Assembly: GCF_000211835.1 (NCBI RefSeq)
Contig: NZ_AEGR01000065.1
Location: 1-59,812, forward strand
Origin: Hylemonella gracilis ATCC 19624
GTDB lineage: Bacteria; Pseudomonadota; Gammaproteobacteria; Burkholderiales; Burkholderiaceae_C
Reading direction: 5' to 3'
DNA length: 59,812 bases
Shown: positions 26,716 through 38,178 of the stretch, in pieces
Numbering within the stretch: the first letter of the stretch is position 1
Layout of the letters: the number at the start of each line of letters is the position of its first letter
The notes under the pieces: generated by a model
Database searches by the model: none
Seen by the model: the letters and a program-made list of their open reading frames with translations, nothing else
What the model was told of the DNA's origin: nothing
Position numbers and translations under genes: made by a program

Positions 26716-27648
26716 TCACCCCACGCGCTTCGCCCGCACCGCCTTGGACACGCGCGACACCGGCTCGCGCCCCAGCGCGACGCTGATGTAGACGCCTACG
26801 TCGATCAGCGCATCCAGGTCGATGCCGGTTTCGATGCCCATGCCGTGCAGCAGGTACACCATGTCCTCGGTCGCCACGTTGCCGGTCGCGCCCTTGGCGT
26901 AGGGACAGCCGCCCAGGCCCGCCACGGAGGCATCGAACTGCCAGATGCCCAGTTCCAGGCTGGCCAGCGTGTTGGCCAGGGCCTGTCCGTAGGTGTCGTG
27001 GAAGTGGCCGGACACCTGGTCCACGCCATAGTGCCGCAGGGCGGCGTCGAGCGCGCGCTGCACCTTGAGCGGCGTGCCCACGCCGAGGGTGTCGGCCACG
27101 CCCACGTGCTGCACGCCGATGTCCTTCATCAACTTGGCCAGCATGCCCACGCGCTCGGGCGCGACCTCGCCTTCATAAGGGCAGCCCACCGTGCACGACA
27201 TCGCGCCGCGCACCGCGAGGCCGTGCTCCAGCGCCCGCGCGACCACGGGACGGAAGCGCTCGATGCTCTCGGCGATGGAGCAGTTGATGTTCTTCTGGCT
27301 GAAGGCCTCGCTGGCCGAAGCGAAGACCACGACATCGTCCGGCCATTCCTCGCGCGGTGCGGCCAGGGCCGCGTCCATGCCCTGCAGGTTCGGCACCAGC
27401 ACCGCGTAGCGCACATCGCGCGGGTCATCGATGGAGCGACGCAAGCCCCGCATGACCTCGGCGTTGTCGGCCATCTGCGGCACCCACTTGGGGCTGACGA
27501 AGCTGGTGACCTCGATATGCTTCAGGCCCGCCGCGCGCAAGCGGCGCACCAGCTCGATCTTGACCCCGGCGGGCACGAACTGTTTTTCGTTCTGCAGACC
27601 GTCGCGCGGACCGACATCGACCAGCTGAACATGAGTGGGAAGGTTCAT
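26716..27648 (-). CDS. Hydroxymethylglutaryl-CoA lyase
   Basis: A 310-residue TIM-barrel lyase that splits 3-hydroxy-3-methylglutaryl-CoA into acetoacetate and acetyl-CoA, the last step of leucine breakdown. Signatures are LVDVGPRDGLQNEKQFVP with the catalytic Arg and Asp, EVTSFVSPKWVPQMAD, SGHFHDTYGQALAN with metal-binding His residues, and GLGGCPYAKGATGNVATED. It is last in the ivd-mccB-hydratase-mccA-lyase operon, 60 bp after mccA. Synonyms in other genomes are mvaB or liuE. Confidence 0.95.
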   Translation of the reverse strand: MNLPTHVQLVDVGPRDGLQNEKQFVPAGVKIELVRRLRAAGLKHIEVTSFVSPKWVPQMADNAEVMRGLRRSIDDPRDVRYAVLVPNLQGMDAALAAPREEWPDDVVVFASASEAFSQKNINCSIAESIERFRPVVARALEHGLAVRGAMSCTVGCPYEGEVAPERVGMLAKLMKDIGVQHVGVADTLGVGTPLKVQRALDAALRHYGVDQVSGHFHDTYGQALANTLASLELGIWQFDASVAGLGGCPYAKGATGNVATEDMVYLLHGMGIETGIDLDALIDVGVYISVALGREPVSRVSKAVRAKRVG

Positions 27649-27708
27649 GGCGGTTCTCGAAGGTGTGGGAACGCAGGAGGTGGGCAGGCAAGGGGTGGGA
27701 ACGCAGCG

Positions 27709-29841
27709 TCACGACGCTGAGCGCGGCGTGTCAAGCGCGACGGCGGCACCCAGTCTCAGCAGTTCCGCGCCCTCGGCCACTTGATCGCCCTGGGCGTAGA
27801 GCAGCGCCTCCACCGTGCCGTCCGCCGGCGCGGTGATGGCGTGTTCCATCTTCATGGCCTCCATCACGGCCAGCACCTGCCCTTGGCGCACGAGGTCCCC
27901 CGCGCGGACCGCGAAAGACAGAACCTTGCCCGGCATCGGCGCCACCAGCCGTCCCGCGACCTCATGGGTCGCCGCCGCATCGGTCAGCGCATCGATGTAT
28001 GTGATGCCGCCCGCGCCTTCGGCGGTGAAGACCTGCCATTGCGCGTGCTGACGGTGAACGGCCACGCTGCGGCGCTCACTCGCCCAGCCCAGGTCCAGCA
28101 CGCCCTCGGGCAGCGGCTGGAACGAAAGCAAGCCCTCGGCGCTGTCCGCACCCGAGCTGACGGTCAGGTGCCGTTGCTCGGCGGGGCCGTAACGCAAGAG
28201 CGCATGCACCTTCTGTTCATGGCACACGAAGTCGAAGCGACGCGTGGCCTGACCCCAGGCCCGCCAGCCGTCGCGTCGCGCGAAAGGTGAGGACGGGGTG
28301 ACGGGGTGCACGTCCGTGGTCTCGGTGGCCTCGTCCGCCAGCACGCGCGCCACCACGGCCGCGACCCGCAGGGGCAGGCCCAGCGGCTCGCGCCCGAACA
28401 GGCGGGCGCTTTCGCGCTCGATCAAGCCCGTGTCCAAGCGCGCGTGCGCGAAGGAAGGCGTCGCCAACACGTGGCGCAGGAACTGCACGTTGTTGGCCAC
28501 GCCGACGATGCGCACCTGCGCCAGCGCCGCGTCCAGCCGGGCCAGCGCTTCCTCGCGCGTGGCGCCGTGCACGATGAGCTTGGCGATCATGGGGTCGTAC
28601 CAGGGCGTGATCTCGTCGCCCTCTTCCACGCCGTCGTCCACGCGCACGAACCCCGTGCCCGCGTCGGCCCGCGTGTAGCAGGCGGCGGGCGGCTTGCGGT
28701 AGACGGCCAGGCGCCCGGTGGCGGGCAGGAAGCCCGTGTCCGGGTTCTCGGCGCAGAGGCGCGCCTCGATGGCATGGCCGTTGATGTGCAACTGGTCTTG
28801 CGTCAGGGGCAGGGACTGGCCCGCCGCCACGCGCAGCTGCCACTCCACCAAGTCCAGGCCGGTGATGGCCTCCGTCACAGGATGCTCGACCTGCAGTCGG
28901 GTGTTCATCTCCATGAAGTAAAACTTCATCGGCGTGTGACGCGCACCTGAAGGCACCGCCCCCTGCGCGGACGCATCGTCCTCGGTCGTTTGCTCGACGA
29001 TGAATTCCACCGTGCCCGCGCCCACGTAGCCGACGGCCTGCGCCGCACTCAACGCCGCGCGGCCCATCTGGCGGCGCAAGGTGTCGGACAGGCCCGGGGC
29101 CGGGGCTTCTTCCAGCACTTTCTGGTGCCGGCGCTGCACGGAGCAGTCGCGCTCGAACAGGTAGACCCCTTGACCCTGGGTGTCGGTGAAGACCTGGATC
29201 TCGATATGACGCGGGCGCAGCAAGTATTTTTCAATCAACACCGCGTCGTCGCCAAAACTGCGCGCCGCCTCGCGCCGGCAGGCCTCGAGCGCGGCGTCGA
29301 AATCCTGCGCGCGCTCGACCACCCGCATGCCCTTGCCGCCGCCACCGGCGCTGGCCTTGATCAGCACGGGGTAACCGATGGCCTCGGCCTCGCGCCGCAG
29401 CAGCTCGGGACTCTGGTCCGCGCCGTGGTAACCCGGCACCAGGGGCACGCCCGCCTGTTCCATCAGGCGCTTGGCCTCGGCCTTCAAGCCCATGGCCTGG
29501 ATGGCCGAGGCCGGTGGGCCGATGAAGACCAGACCCGCGCCCGCGCACGCGCGCGCGAAGTCCTCGTTCTCGGACAAGAAGCCGTAACCCGGATGAACCG
29601 CCTCCGCCCCGGTGGCGCGCGCCGCCGCCAGGATGGCCTCGATGCGCAGGTAACTGTCTTGCGGCGCATTGCCGCCCGGCATGACGCTGATGGCCACAGC
29701 CTCGTCGCAGGCGCGCACATGCTTGGCATTCGCATCGGCGTCTGAGTACACGGCCACCGTGCGGATGCCCAGGCGCCGCGCGGTCGCGGCGACGCGGCAG
29801 GTGATTTCACCGCGGTTGGCGATGAGGATCTTTTTAAACAT
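27709..29841 (-). CDS. mccA: Methylcrotonyl-CoA carboxylase biotin-carrying subunit
   Basis: A 710-residue biotin-dependent carboxylase alpha chain. The N-terminal biotin carboxylase has KILIANRGEITCRVAATARR, the ATP-grasp loop KASAGGGGKGMRVV and the EMNTRLQVEHPVTE active-site segment. The last about 75 residues form a biotinyl domain with the biotinylated Lys in AVMEAMKMEH. The operon with isovaleryl-CoA dehydrogenase, a glutaconyl hydratase and HMG-CoA lyase fixes the substrate as 3-methylcrotonyl-CoA rather than acetyl- or propionyl-CoA. It starts 12 bp downstream of the hydratase stop. Confidence 0.94.
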   Translation of the reverse strand: MFKKILIANRGEITCRVAATARRLGIRTVAVYSDADANAKHVRACDEAVAISVMPGGNAPQDSYLRIEAILAAARATGAEAVHPGYGFLSENEDFARACAGAGLVFIGPPASAIQAMGLKAEAKRLMEQAGVPLVPGYHGADQSPELLRREAEAIGYPVLIKASAGGGGKGMRVVERAQDFDAALEACRREAARSFGDDAVLIEKYLLRPRHIEIQVFTDTQGQGVYLFERDCSVQRRHQKVLEEAPAPGLSDTLRRQMGRAALSAAQAVGYVGAGTVEFIVEQTTEDDASAQGAVPSGARHTPMKFYFMEMNTRLQVEHPVTEAITGLDLVEWQLRVAAGQSLPLTQDQLHINGHAIEARLCAENPDTGFLPATGRLAVYRKPPAACYTRADAGTGFVRVDDGVEEGDEITPWYDPMIAKLIVHGATREEALARLDAALAQVRIVGVANNVQFLRHVLATPSFAHARLDTGLIERESARLFGREPLGLPLRVAAVVARVLADEATETTDVHPVTPSSPFARRDGWRAWGQATRRFDFVCHEQKVHALLRYGPAEQRHLTVSSGADSAEGLLSFQPLPEGVLDLGWASERRSVAVHRQHAQWQVFTAEGAGGITYIDALTDAAATHEVAGRLVAPMPGKVLSFAVRAGDLVRQGQVLAVMEAMKMEHAITAPADGTVEALLYAQGDQVAEGAELLRLGAAVALDTPRSAS

Positions 29842-29853
29842 GCCGTGCCTCCA

Positions 29854-30642
29854 TCACCCCAGCCAAGACGGCTTGCGTTTTTCCAGGAAGGCCAGCACGC
29901 CTTCGCGGCCTTCGCTGCTGGCGCGGATGTCGGCGATGCCTTCGACCGTCCAATCGATCAGGGTCTGATCAATGGGGCGACCCGCCACTTCGGCGATCAG
30001 CCGCTTGCACGCGCGCACGGCCGCCGGGCCGTTGGCACACAAGGCTTGGGCCAGTTCGTCCACCTTCGCGTCCAGCGCTGTTGCGCTGACCACTTCGTGC
30101 ACCAGACCGATGCGGTGAGCCTCGGCGGCGTCGAAACGTTCGGCGGTGAGGAAGTAGCGCTGCGCCGCGCGCGCGCCCATGGCACGCAGCACATACGGGC
30201 TGATGGTCGCGGGCACCAGGCCGATGCGGGTTTCACTCAGGCAGTAAGCCGCCGTGTCCACGCTGATGGCGATGTCGCAGGCCGCGACCAGGCCCACGCC
30301 GCCCGCGTAGGCGTCGCCCTGCACGCGGGCGATGACGGGCTTGGGACATTCGGCGATGGTGCGCAGCATCTCCGCGAGGCGGGCCGCGTCGGCCAGGTTG
30401 TCCTCGTGCGTGTAGCCCGCCATGCGTTGCATCCAGCGCAGGTTGGCGCCAGCGCAGAAGGCCGGGCCGTGCGCGCCCAGCACCACGACACGCACCTCGC
30501 GCGCTTCGCTGGCGAGGGTGAAGGCGCGCGTGAGTCCGGTGACCAGGGTGTCGTCGAAGGCGTTGCGCGTCTCGGGCTGATTCAGCCAGATCCGCGCGAC
30601 AGGACCTTGCAGGTCCACGTCGAGCGAGGTGAAGTCTTTCAT
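29854..30642 (-). CDS. Methylglutaconyl-CoA hydratase (enoyl-CoA hydratase family)
   Basis: A 262-residue crotonase-fold enzyme. The oxyanion-hole motifs are PAFCAGANLRWMQRM and VQGDAYAGGVGLVAACDI, and the acidic catalytic region is FCLSETRIGLVPATISPYV-like, beginning YCLSETRIG. Its place between mccB and mccA indicates hydration of 3-methylglutaconyl-CoA to HMG-CoA (liuC). The ATG at 30642 has AGGAGG 8 nt upstream; the frame continues further upstream but only as shadow sequence within mccB. Confidence 0.92.
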   Translation of the reverse strand: MKDFTSLDVDLQGPVARIWLNQPETRNAFDDTLVTGLTRAFTLASEAREVRVVVLGAHGPAFCAGANLRWMQRMAGYTHEDNLADAARLAEMLRTIAECPKPVIARVQGDAYAGGVGLVAACDIAISVDTAAYCLSETRIGLVPATISPYVLRAMGARAAQRYFLTAERFDAAEAHRIGLVHEVVSATALDAKVDELAQALCANGPAAVRACKRLIAEVAGRPIDQTLIDWTVEGIADIRASSEGREGVLAFLEKRKPSWLG

Positions 30643-30685
30643 GCCCTTGGCCTCCTGCATTGCCTTCTGCGTCGGATGTGCCCGC

Positions 30686-32314
30686 TCACATGCGGAACAC
30701 GCCGAATTTCGGCTCGGGCACCGGTGCGTGCCGCGCCGCCGCCAGGCCCAGGGCCAGCACGCGCCGCGTGTCGGCCGGGTCGATGACGCCGTCGTCCCAG
30801 AGCCGCGCGGTCGCGTAATACGGGTGGACCTGCGCTTCGTACTGCGCCTGGATGGGGGCCTTGAAGGCGGCCTCCTCCTCGGCGCTCCACTGCCCGCCCT
30901 TGGCTTCGATGCCGTCGCGCTTGACGGTGGCCAGCACACTCGCGGCCTGTTCACCGCCCATGACGCCGATGCGCGCGTTGGGCCACATCCAGAGGAAGCG
31001 CGGCGAGAAGGCGCGCCCGCACATGCCGTAGTTGCCCGCGCCAAAACTGCCGCCGATGATGACCGTGAACTTGGGCACGTTGACGGTGGCCACCGCCGTC
31101 ACCATCTTGGCGCCGTGGCGGGCGATGCCCTCGTTCTCGACTTTGCGGCCCACCATGAAACCGGTGATGTTTTGCAGGAAGACCAGGGGCACCTTGCGCT
31201 GGCCACAGAGTTCGATGAAGTGCGCGCCCTTCTGCGCGCTTTCGCTGAACAGGATGCCGTTGTTCGCCACGATGCCCACCGGCATGCCCTCGATGTGGGC
31301 GAAGCCGCAGACCAGGGTGGCGCCGAAGCGGGCCTTGAACTCATGGAACTCAGAACCGTCGACGATGCGGGCGATGACCTCGCGCACGTCGAAGGGCTTG
31401 CGGCTTTGCCGGCCTGCTTCGTCCATCGGAATGAGGCCATGCAGTTCCTCGGCGGCATAGGCGGGAGACTGGGGCGGAATGTCGGCATGGGCGATCGGCA
31501 CCTCGCGCGCGACGTTCAGGTTCGCCACGGCCTGCTGCGCCAGGGCCAGAGCGTGCAGATCGTCACGCGCCAGATGATCCGCCACGCCCGACAGCCGCGT
31601 GTGCACGTCGCCACCGCCCAGGTCTTCGGCGCTGACCACCTCGCCGGTGGCCGCCTTCACCAAGGGCGGGCCGCCCAGGAAGATGGTGCCCTGCCCCTGC
31701 ACGATGATGGACTCGTCACTCATGGCCGGCACGTAGGCGCCGCCCGCCGTGCAACTGCCCATGACCACGGCGATCTGCGCGATGCCTTGCGCGGACATCT
31801 GGGCCTGGTTGTAGAAGATGCGCCCGAAATGGTCGCGGTCGGGAAACACCTCGTCCTGGTTGGGCAGGTTGGCCCCGCCCGAATCGACCAGGTAGATGCA
31901 GGGCAGGCGGTTGACCTCGGCGATCTCCTGCGCGCGCAGGTGCTTCTTGACCGTCATCGGGTAATAGGTGCCGCCCTTCACCGTGGCGTCGTTGCAGACG
32001 ACCATGCAGTCCACGCCGCTCACGCGGCCGATGCCCACGATCAGGCCCGCGCCGGGCGCTTCGTCGCCGTACATCGCATGCGCGGCCAGCGGCGCGATTT
32101 CCAGAAAGGGCGAGCCCGGATCCAGCAGTTGCAACACGCGCTCGCGCGGCAGCAGCTTGCCGCGCGCGACATGCTTGGCACGAGCGGCTTCACCACCGCC
32201 CTGCTCGACGCGGGCGAACTGCGCGCGCAGGTCCTCCACCAGGGCGCGCATGGCGGCGGCGTTGGCTTGAAAGGATTCCGAGCGCGGGTTGAGTTGGGAA
32301 TGGAGCTTGCTCAT
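30686..32314 (-). CDS. mccB: Methylcrotonyl-CoA carboxylase carboxyltransferase subunit
   Basis: A 542-residue carboxyltransferase beta chain. It has [20 protein letters not shown], the acyl-CoA-binding [33 protein letters not shown] and, in the C-terminal half, [20 protein letters not shown]. It pairs with the biotin subunit two genes downstream to carboxylate 3-methylcrotonyl-CoA. The ATG at 32314 (MSKLHSQL) is preferred to the one six codons upstream. A 51-bp gap separates it from ivd. Confidence 0.94.
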   Translation of the reverse strand: MSKLHSQLNPRSESFQANAAAMRALVEDLRAQFARVEQGGGEAARAKHVARGKLLPRERVLQLLDPGSPFLEIAPLAAHAMYGDEAPGAGLIVGIGRVSGVDCMVVCNDATVKGGTYYPMTVKKHLRAQEIAEVNRLPCIYLVDSGGANLPNQDEVFPDRDHFGRIFYNQAQMSAQGIAQIAVVMGSCTAGGAYVPAMSDESIIVQGQGTIFLGGPPLVKAATGEVVSAEDLGGGDVHTRLSGVADHLARDDLHALALAQQAVANLNVAREVPIAHADIPPQSPAYAAEELHGLIPMDEAGRQSRKPFDVREVIARIVDGSEFHEFKARFGATLVCGFAHIEGMPVGIVANNGILFSESAQKGAHFIELCGQRKVPLVFLQNITGFMVGRKVENEGIARHGAKMVTAVATVNVPKFTVIIGGSFGAGNYGMCGRAFSPRFLWMWPNARIGVMGGEQAASVLATVKRDGIEAKGGQWSAEEEAAFKAPIQAQYEAQVHPYYATARLWDDGVIDPADTRRVLALGLAAARHAPVPEPKFGVFRM

Positions 32315-32365
32315 GGCGACCGGTGTGTGCAATCGGTGATCCGTGCTGCCCTGGCCCTGCGGGGG

Positions 32366-33616
32366 TCAGGCGGTTTCGGCGTACAGCTCGCGACCGATCA
32401 GCATGCGGCGGATTTCCGACGTGCCCGCGCCGATCTCGTAGAGCTTGGCGTCGCGCCACAGGCGCTCGACCGGGAAGTCGCGGGTGTAGCCCACGCCGCC
32501 CAAGGCCTGGATGGCCTCGCCCGCCATCCACGTCGCTTTCTCGGCGGCGTAGAGGATGGCGCCCGCCGCGTCCTTGCGCAAGGTGCGCGCGTGCGCGGCA
32601 CTGTCGCAGGCGCGGCCCACGGCATAGACGTAGGCGCGGCAGGCTTGCCAGGTGCTGTACATGTCGGCCAGCTTGCCCTGCATGAGCTGGAACTCGCCGA
32701 TGCTCTGGCCGAACTGCTGGCGCTCGTGCACATAGGGCAGCACCGCGTCCATGCAGGCGGCCATGATGCCCAGCGGCCCGCCGCTGAGCACGGCGCGCTC
32801 GTAGTCCAGGCCGCTCATCAGCACCTTGGCGCCATGGCCCACGCCGCCCAGCACATTGGCCTCGGGCACCTCGCAGTGGTCGAAAAAAAGCGGGTAGGTG
32901 TTGCTGCCGCGCATGCCCAGCTTGTCCAGCTTGGCGCCGTGCGTGAAGCCGGGCCAGCCCTTTTCCACGATGAAGGCGGTCATGCCGCGGGCGCCCCCGC
33001 CTGCCGCCCGGCCGCCCGAAGGCGGGCGAGCCCCCTCGGGGGGCAGCGCAGCGTGGGGGCTTCCATCGTCAGCATCGGTTTTTGCGTAGACCACCAGCAC
33101 GTCGGCATCCCCGCCATTGGTGATCCACATCTTGCCGCCGCTGAGCAGGTAAAAACCGTTCTTCGGTTCGGCCTTGAGCTTCATGCTGACCACGTCACTG
33201 CCCGCGTTGGGTTCGCTCATGGCCAGCGCGCCGACATGCTCGCCGCTGACCAGTTTGGGCAGGTACTTTTTCTTCTGCGCCTCGCTGCCATTGCGGTGGA
33301 TCTGGTTGACGCAGAGGTTGGAATGCGCGCCGTAGGACAGCCCCACGGAAGCCGAGGCGCGCGAAACTTCCTCCATGGCGATGATGTGGGCGAGGTAGCC
33401 GAGGTCGACCCCGCCGTATTCCTCGGCCACCGTCATGCCGTGCAGACCGATGCCGCCGAGCCGCGCCCAAAGCTCGCGCGGGAAGTGGTTGTCGCGGTCG
33501 ATGGCCGCGGCGCACGGCGCGATCTCCTCGGCGCAGAAGTCGGCCACCGCCTCGCGCAGTTCGTTCAAGGTGTCGCCCAGGCCGAAGTCCAGGCCGGGCA
33601 ATGGGCGTGCGGGCAT
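32366..33616 (-). CDS. ivd: Isovaleryl-CoA dehydrogenase with in-frame insert
   Basis: A 416-residue FAD acyl-CoA dehydrogenase; the family is usually about 390. It has [75 protein letters not shown] and, near the C-terminus, [20 protein letters not shown]. The last matches isovaleryl-CoA dehydrogenases and is followed by [15 protein letters not shown]. Residues about 182-209 are an extra Gly/Pro/Arg/Ala-rich segment not expected in the family, where the protein would normally run from YAKTD directly to [13 protein letters not shown]. First gene of the leucine operon. The rest of the fold looks intact, so it is probably still functional. Confidence 0.93.
   Translation of the reverse strand: MPARPLPGLDFGLGDTLNELREAVADFCAEEIAPCAAAIDRDNHFPRELWARLGGIGLHGMTVAEEYGGVDLGYLAHIIAMEEVSRASASVGLSYGAHSNLCVNQIHRNGSEAQKKKYLPKLVSGEHVGALAMSEPNAGSDVVSMKLKAEPKNGFYLLSGGKMWITNGGDADVLVVYAKTDADDGSPHAALPPEGARPPSGGRAAGGGARGMTAFIVEKGWPGFTHGAKLDKLGMRGSNTYPLFFDHCEVPEANVLGGVGHGAKVLMSGLDYERAVLSGGPLGIMAACMDAVLPYVHERQQFGQSIGEFQLMQGKLADMYSTWQACRAYVYAVGRACDSAAHARTLRKDAAGAILYAAEKATWMAGEAIQALGGVGYTRDFPVERLWRDAKLYEIGAGTSEIRRMLIGRELYAETA
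32992..33066. repeat. Palindromic REP-like element inserted in frame in ivd
   Basis: This stretch has adjacent hairpins, CCGCC-CGAA-GGCGG and GCCCCC-TC-GGGGGGC, then a GCAGCGCAGCGTGGGGGC tail. It falls exactly where the encoded protein has extra residues compared with the family. A similar arrangement (C5/G5 palindrome beside a GCCGC-GAA-GCGGC hairpin) occurs between rpoB and rpoC in this window. Confidence 0.65.
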
Positions 33617-33972
33617 GCGCTTGTCTCCTTGGCCCGGGCCCTGCGCGCAGGGCCCGGCGGGTCTTGTGTGTTTTTCTCAGCGTCGGCGAAACGCCTGTTG
33701 CTGGCACCGCAGCTTAGGCGCTCAGGCGGCGCATTTGGTGCCAGAATGGTTGCAAATTGCGCCACTGCATTGAATCCAGGGTAAGCCCCAGGGGCGACGC
33801 TGGTGCGAGCTCTGGTTCAAGTTCTGGGCGGGTGCGGGAGCTGGATCGGCTCGGTCTTGTCGCCCGAGCAGGTGCCGCCCTTATGCCGCCCCTAAGCAGC
33901 CCTTATGCCGCTCTTGTGCTGCCCCCAGCGACCGGTGCACCTTGAGCTTCCACCACGCCTTTTGCTGTGTTC
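33617..33972. other. Divergent control region between ivd and the AraC-type regulator
   Basis: 356 bp without a convincing gene. It should hold the promoters of the liu operon and of the regulator. Near 33880-33930 it has imperfect repeats of a GCCGCCCTTAT-like unit. No clear -35/-10 pair was identified. Confidence 0.5.
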
Positions 33973-35112
33973 ATGTCCAGCCCCGCCGCCCTGCCGACCC
34001 CACCCGCCCAGTCGATTCGACGGGCGAGCCCACCCGCACGCGCCACGCGCCCCGCCACGCCCATGGGTTTTGTGCGGGCCATCGTGCAGGCCTACACCGA
34101 CCGCGACCTGGACCCGTCGGCTGCGCTGCAAACGGCACAAATTACGCCAACAGAACTGGCGCGGGCGGACGCTCGGGTCAGCGCCGCCCAATTCGAAGCC
34201 CTGAACGCGCACGCCATGCAGGAGCTGGACGACGAGGCGCTGGGTTGGTTCAGTCGCCCGCTGCCCTGGGGCAGCTACGGAATGCTCTGCCGCGCCTCGA
34301 TCACCGCGCCCGACCTGGGCGTGGCCCTCAAGCGCTGGTGCCGCCACCACCGCCTGCTGGTGGATGACATCGCCCTGCGGCTGGAAGTGAGCCAGGGCCT
34401 GGCCTCGGTCTGGGTCGAGGAGCGGCACCCCGGCGTGTTTCCCGAGCCCGCCCTGCGCGAGTTTTGTCTGGTGTCCACGCTGCGCTTTCTGCACGGTTAC
34501 GCAAGCTGGGCCATCGACTCACGCCTGGCCCTGCGCGCGGCGCTCTTCCCCTATGCCGCGCCAGCGCATGCCGATGTGTACCCGCTGATGTTTCCCGGAC
34601 CCGCGCAGTTCGACACGCCCCAGGCGCGGGTGACTCAGGCCGGCTTGTGCTTCGACGCCAGCTACCTGGCCCTGCCCCTGCGGCGCGACGAGAACGCGCT
34701 GCGTGCCATGCTGCAGCGCGCCCTGCCGCTGACGGTGCGCCCCTATCGGCGCGACCGCCTGCTGGGCCAACAGGTGCGCGAAGCGCTGCGCGCGCCGCCC
34801 GCCAAGCCTCTCGGGGGAGCGAGCGCGGGCATCGACTCCGCGCATACCGCGCACGCGCTGGCGGCGAGGCTGCACATCTCCGCGCGCACCCTGCACCGGC
34901 AACTGCAAGCCGAGGGCCTGACGCTGCAAACGCTCAAAGACGAGGCCCGCCGCAGCCAGGCCGAGGACCTGTTGCGGCGCACGCAGCGCGCCATCAAGCA
35001 GGTGGCGCTGGCGACGGGCTTTCGCAACGAAAAGAGCTTTGCCCGCGCCTTCCGCGCCTGGACGGGCCAGAGTCCCTCGGAGTTCCGGCGGCAGGCGCAG
35101 CCAGATCGATGA
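33973..35112 (+). CDS. AraC-family transcriptional regulator
   Basis: A 379-residue regulator. The N-terminal two thirds match the arabinose-binding-like domain of OruR/ArgR-type AraC proteins (RAIVQAYTDRDLDPSAALQ; GMLCRASITAPDLGVALKRW; FCLVSTLRFLHGYASWAID). The C-terminal double HTH begins about residue 290 (AARLHISARTLHRQLQAEG) and ends with VALATGFRNEKSFARAFRAW. It is divergent from the leucine catabolic operon and is the obvious candidate to control it. The start is uncertain: ATG 33973 is called; a GTG at 33967 or ATG at 34063 are alternatives, and none has a good ribosome site. Confidence 0.88.
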   Translation: MSSPAALPTPPAQSIRRASPPARATRPATPMGFVRAIVQAYTDRDLDPSAALQTAQITPTELARADARVSAAQFEALNAHAMQELDDEALGWFSRPLPWGSYGMLCRASITAPDLGVALKRWCRHHRLLVDDIALRLEVSQGLASVWVEERHPGVFPEPALREFCLVSTLRFLHGYASWAIDSRLALRAALFPYAAPAHADVYPLMFPGPAQFDTPQARVTQAGLCFDASYLALPLRRDENALRAMLQRALPLTVRPYRRDRLLGQQVREALRAPPAKPLGGASAGIDSAHTAHALAARLHISARTLHRQLQAEGLTLQTLKDEARRSQAEDLLRRTQRAIKQVALATGFRNEKSFARAFRAWTGQSPSEFRRQAQPDR

Positions 35113-35137
35113 CGACTTGAGCCTGGGCGTGGACGTA

Positions 35138-37396
<2,259 letters not shown>

Positions 37397-38056
37397 TCAG
37401 CCCCGCGGCATCACCGCCACGGCTGCCAGGGCCTGGCGGTAGGTCTCTTCCAGCGTCTCGGTGCTGTCGACGTTGATCTTCAGGTCTTGCAAGAGGCCGT
37501 CGTGCAGGCCGAACACCCAGCCGTGCAGGGTGACCTTCTGCCCGCGCGACCAGGCGTCGAGCATGACGGTGGTCTGGGCCACGTTCACGACCTGCTCGAT
37601 GGCGTTGAGTTCCACCAAGGCGTCATGGCGGTACTTCTCCGGCAGGCTGTCGAGCAGGGCGCGGTGACGGTCACGCACGTCCATGATGTGGCGCAGCCAG
37701 TTGTCGGCCAGGCCGATGCGCGCGCCTTCCAGCGCGGCCTGCACGCCGCTACAGCCGTAGTGGCCCACGACCATGATGTGCTCGACCTTGAGGCGCTCCA
37801 CCGCGAACTGCACGGTGGACAGCACGTTGAGGTCCGACGGCACGACGATGTTGGCCACGTTGCGGTGCACGAAGACTTCACCCGGGTCCAGGCCGGTGAT
37901 CTGGTTGGCGGGCACGCGGCTGTCGGAACAGCCGATCCACATGTACTTGGGCTGCTGCTGCGCGCGCAGGGCGCTGAAGAAGCCGGGGCGCTCGCGTTCC
38001 ATCTGCGCGGCCCAGGCGCGGTTGTGGGCGAAGAGGTCTGCAGGGGTTTTGCTCAT
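37397..38056 (-). CDS. can: Beta-class carbonic anhydrase
   Basis: A 219-residue zinc enzyme interconverting CO2 and bicarbonate. Zinc ligands and the Asp-Arg dyad are in MWIGCSDSRVPANQI (Cys43, Asp45, Arg47) and VVGHYGCSGV (His99, Cys102). HRNVANIVVPSDLNVLSTVQ and LHGWVFGLHDGLLQDL are typical of E. coli Can. The ATG at 38056 is chosen because the region upstream is not family-like. It is divergent from the MBL-fold gene. Confidence 0.94.
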   Translation of the reverse strand: MSKTPADLFAHNRAWAAQMERERPGFFSALRAQQQPKYMWIGCSDSRVPANQITGLDPGEVFVHRNVANIVVPSDLNVLSTVQFAVERLKVEHIMVVGHYGCSGVQAALEGARIGLADNWLRHIMDVRDRHRALLDSLPEKYRHDALVELNAIEQVVNVAQTTVMLDAWSRGQKVTLHGWVFGLHDGLLQDLKINVDSTETLEETYRQALAAVAVMPRG

Positions 38057-38178
38057 CCGCGCATTCTCCCCGATGCGCCTGAGACCGGCTCTTGCGCCCA
38101 GACGACACGCCTTGGCGGCACGGCGCGAACGGCACCCGCTGCATACAATGGTCCGATCCCCGACCCCACTGGCTGCGC

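Noticed and set aside
30629-33784. A very long open frame on the plus strand opposite the liu operon
   Set aside because: It is antisense to mccB, ivd and part of the hydratase, all with clear motifs. Long antisense frames are expected where GC at third positions is high, and its translation has no domain.
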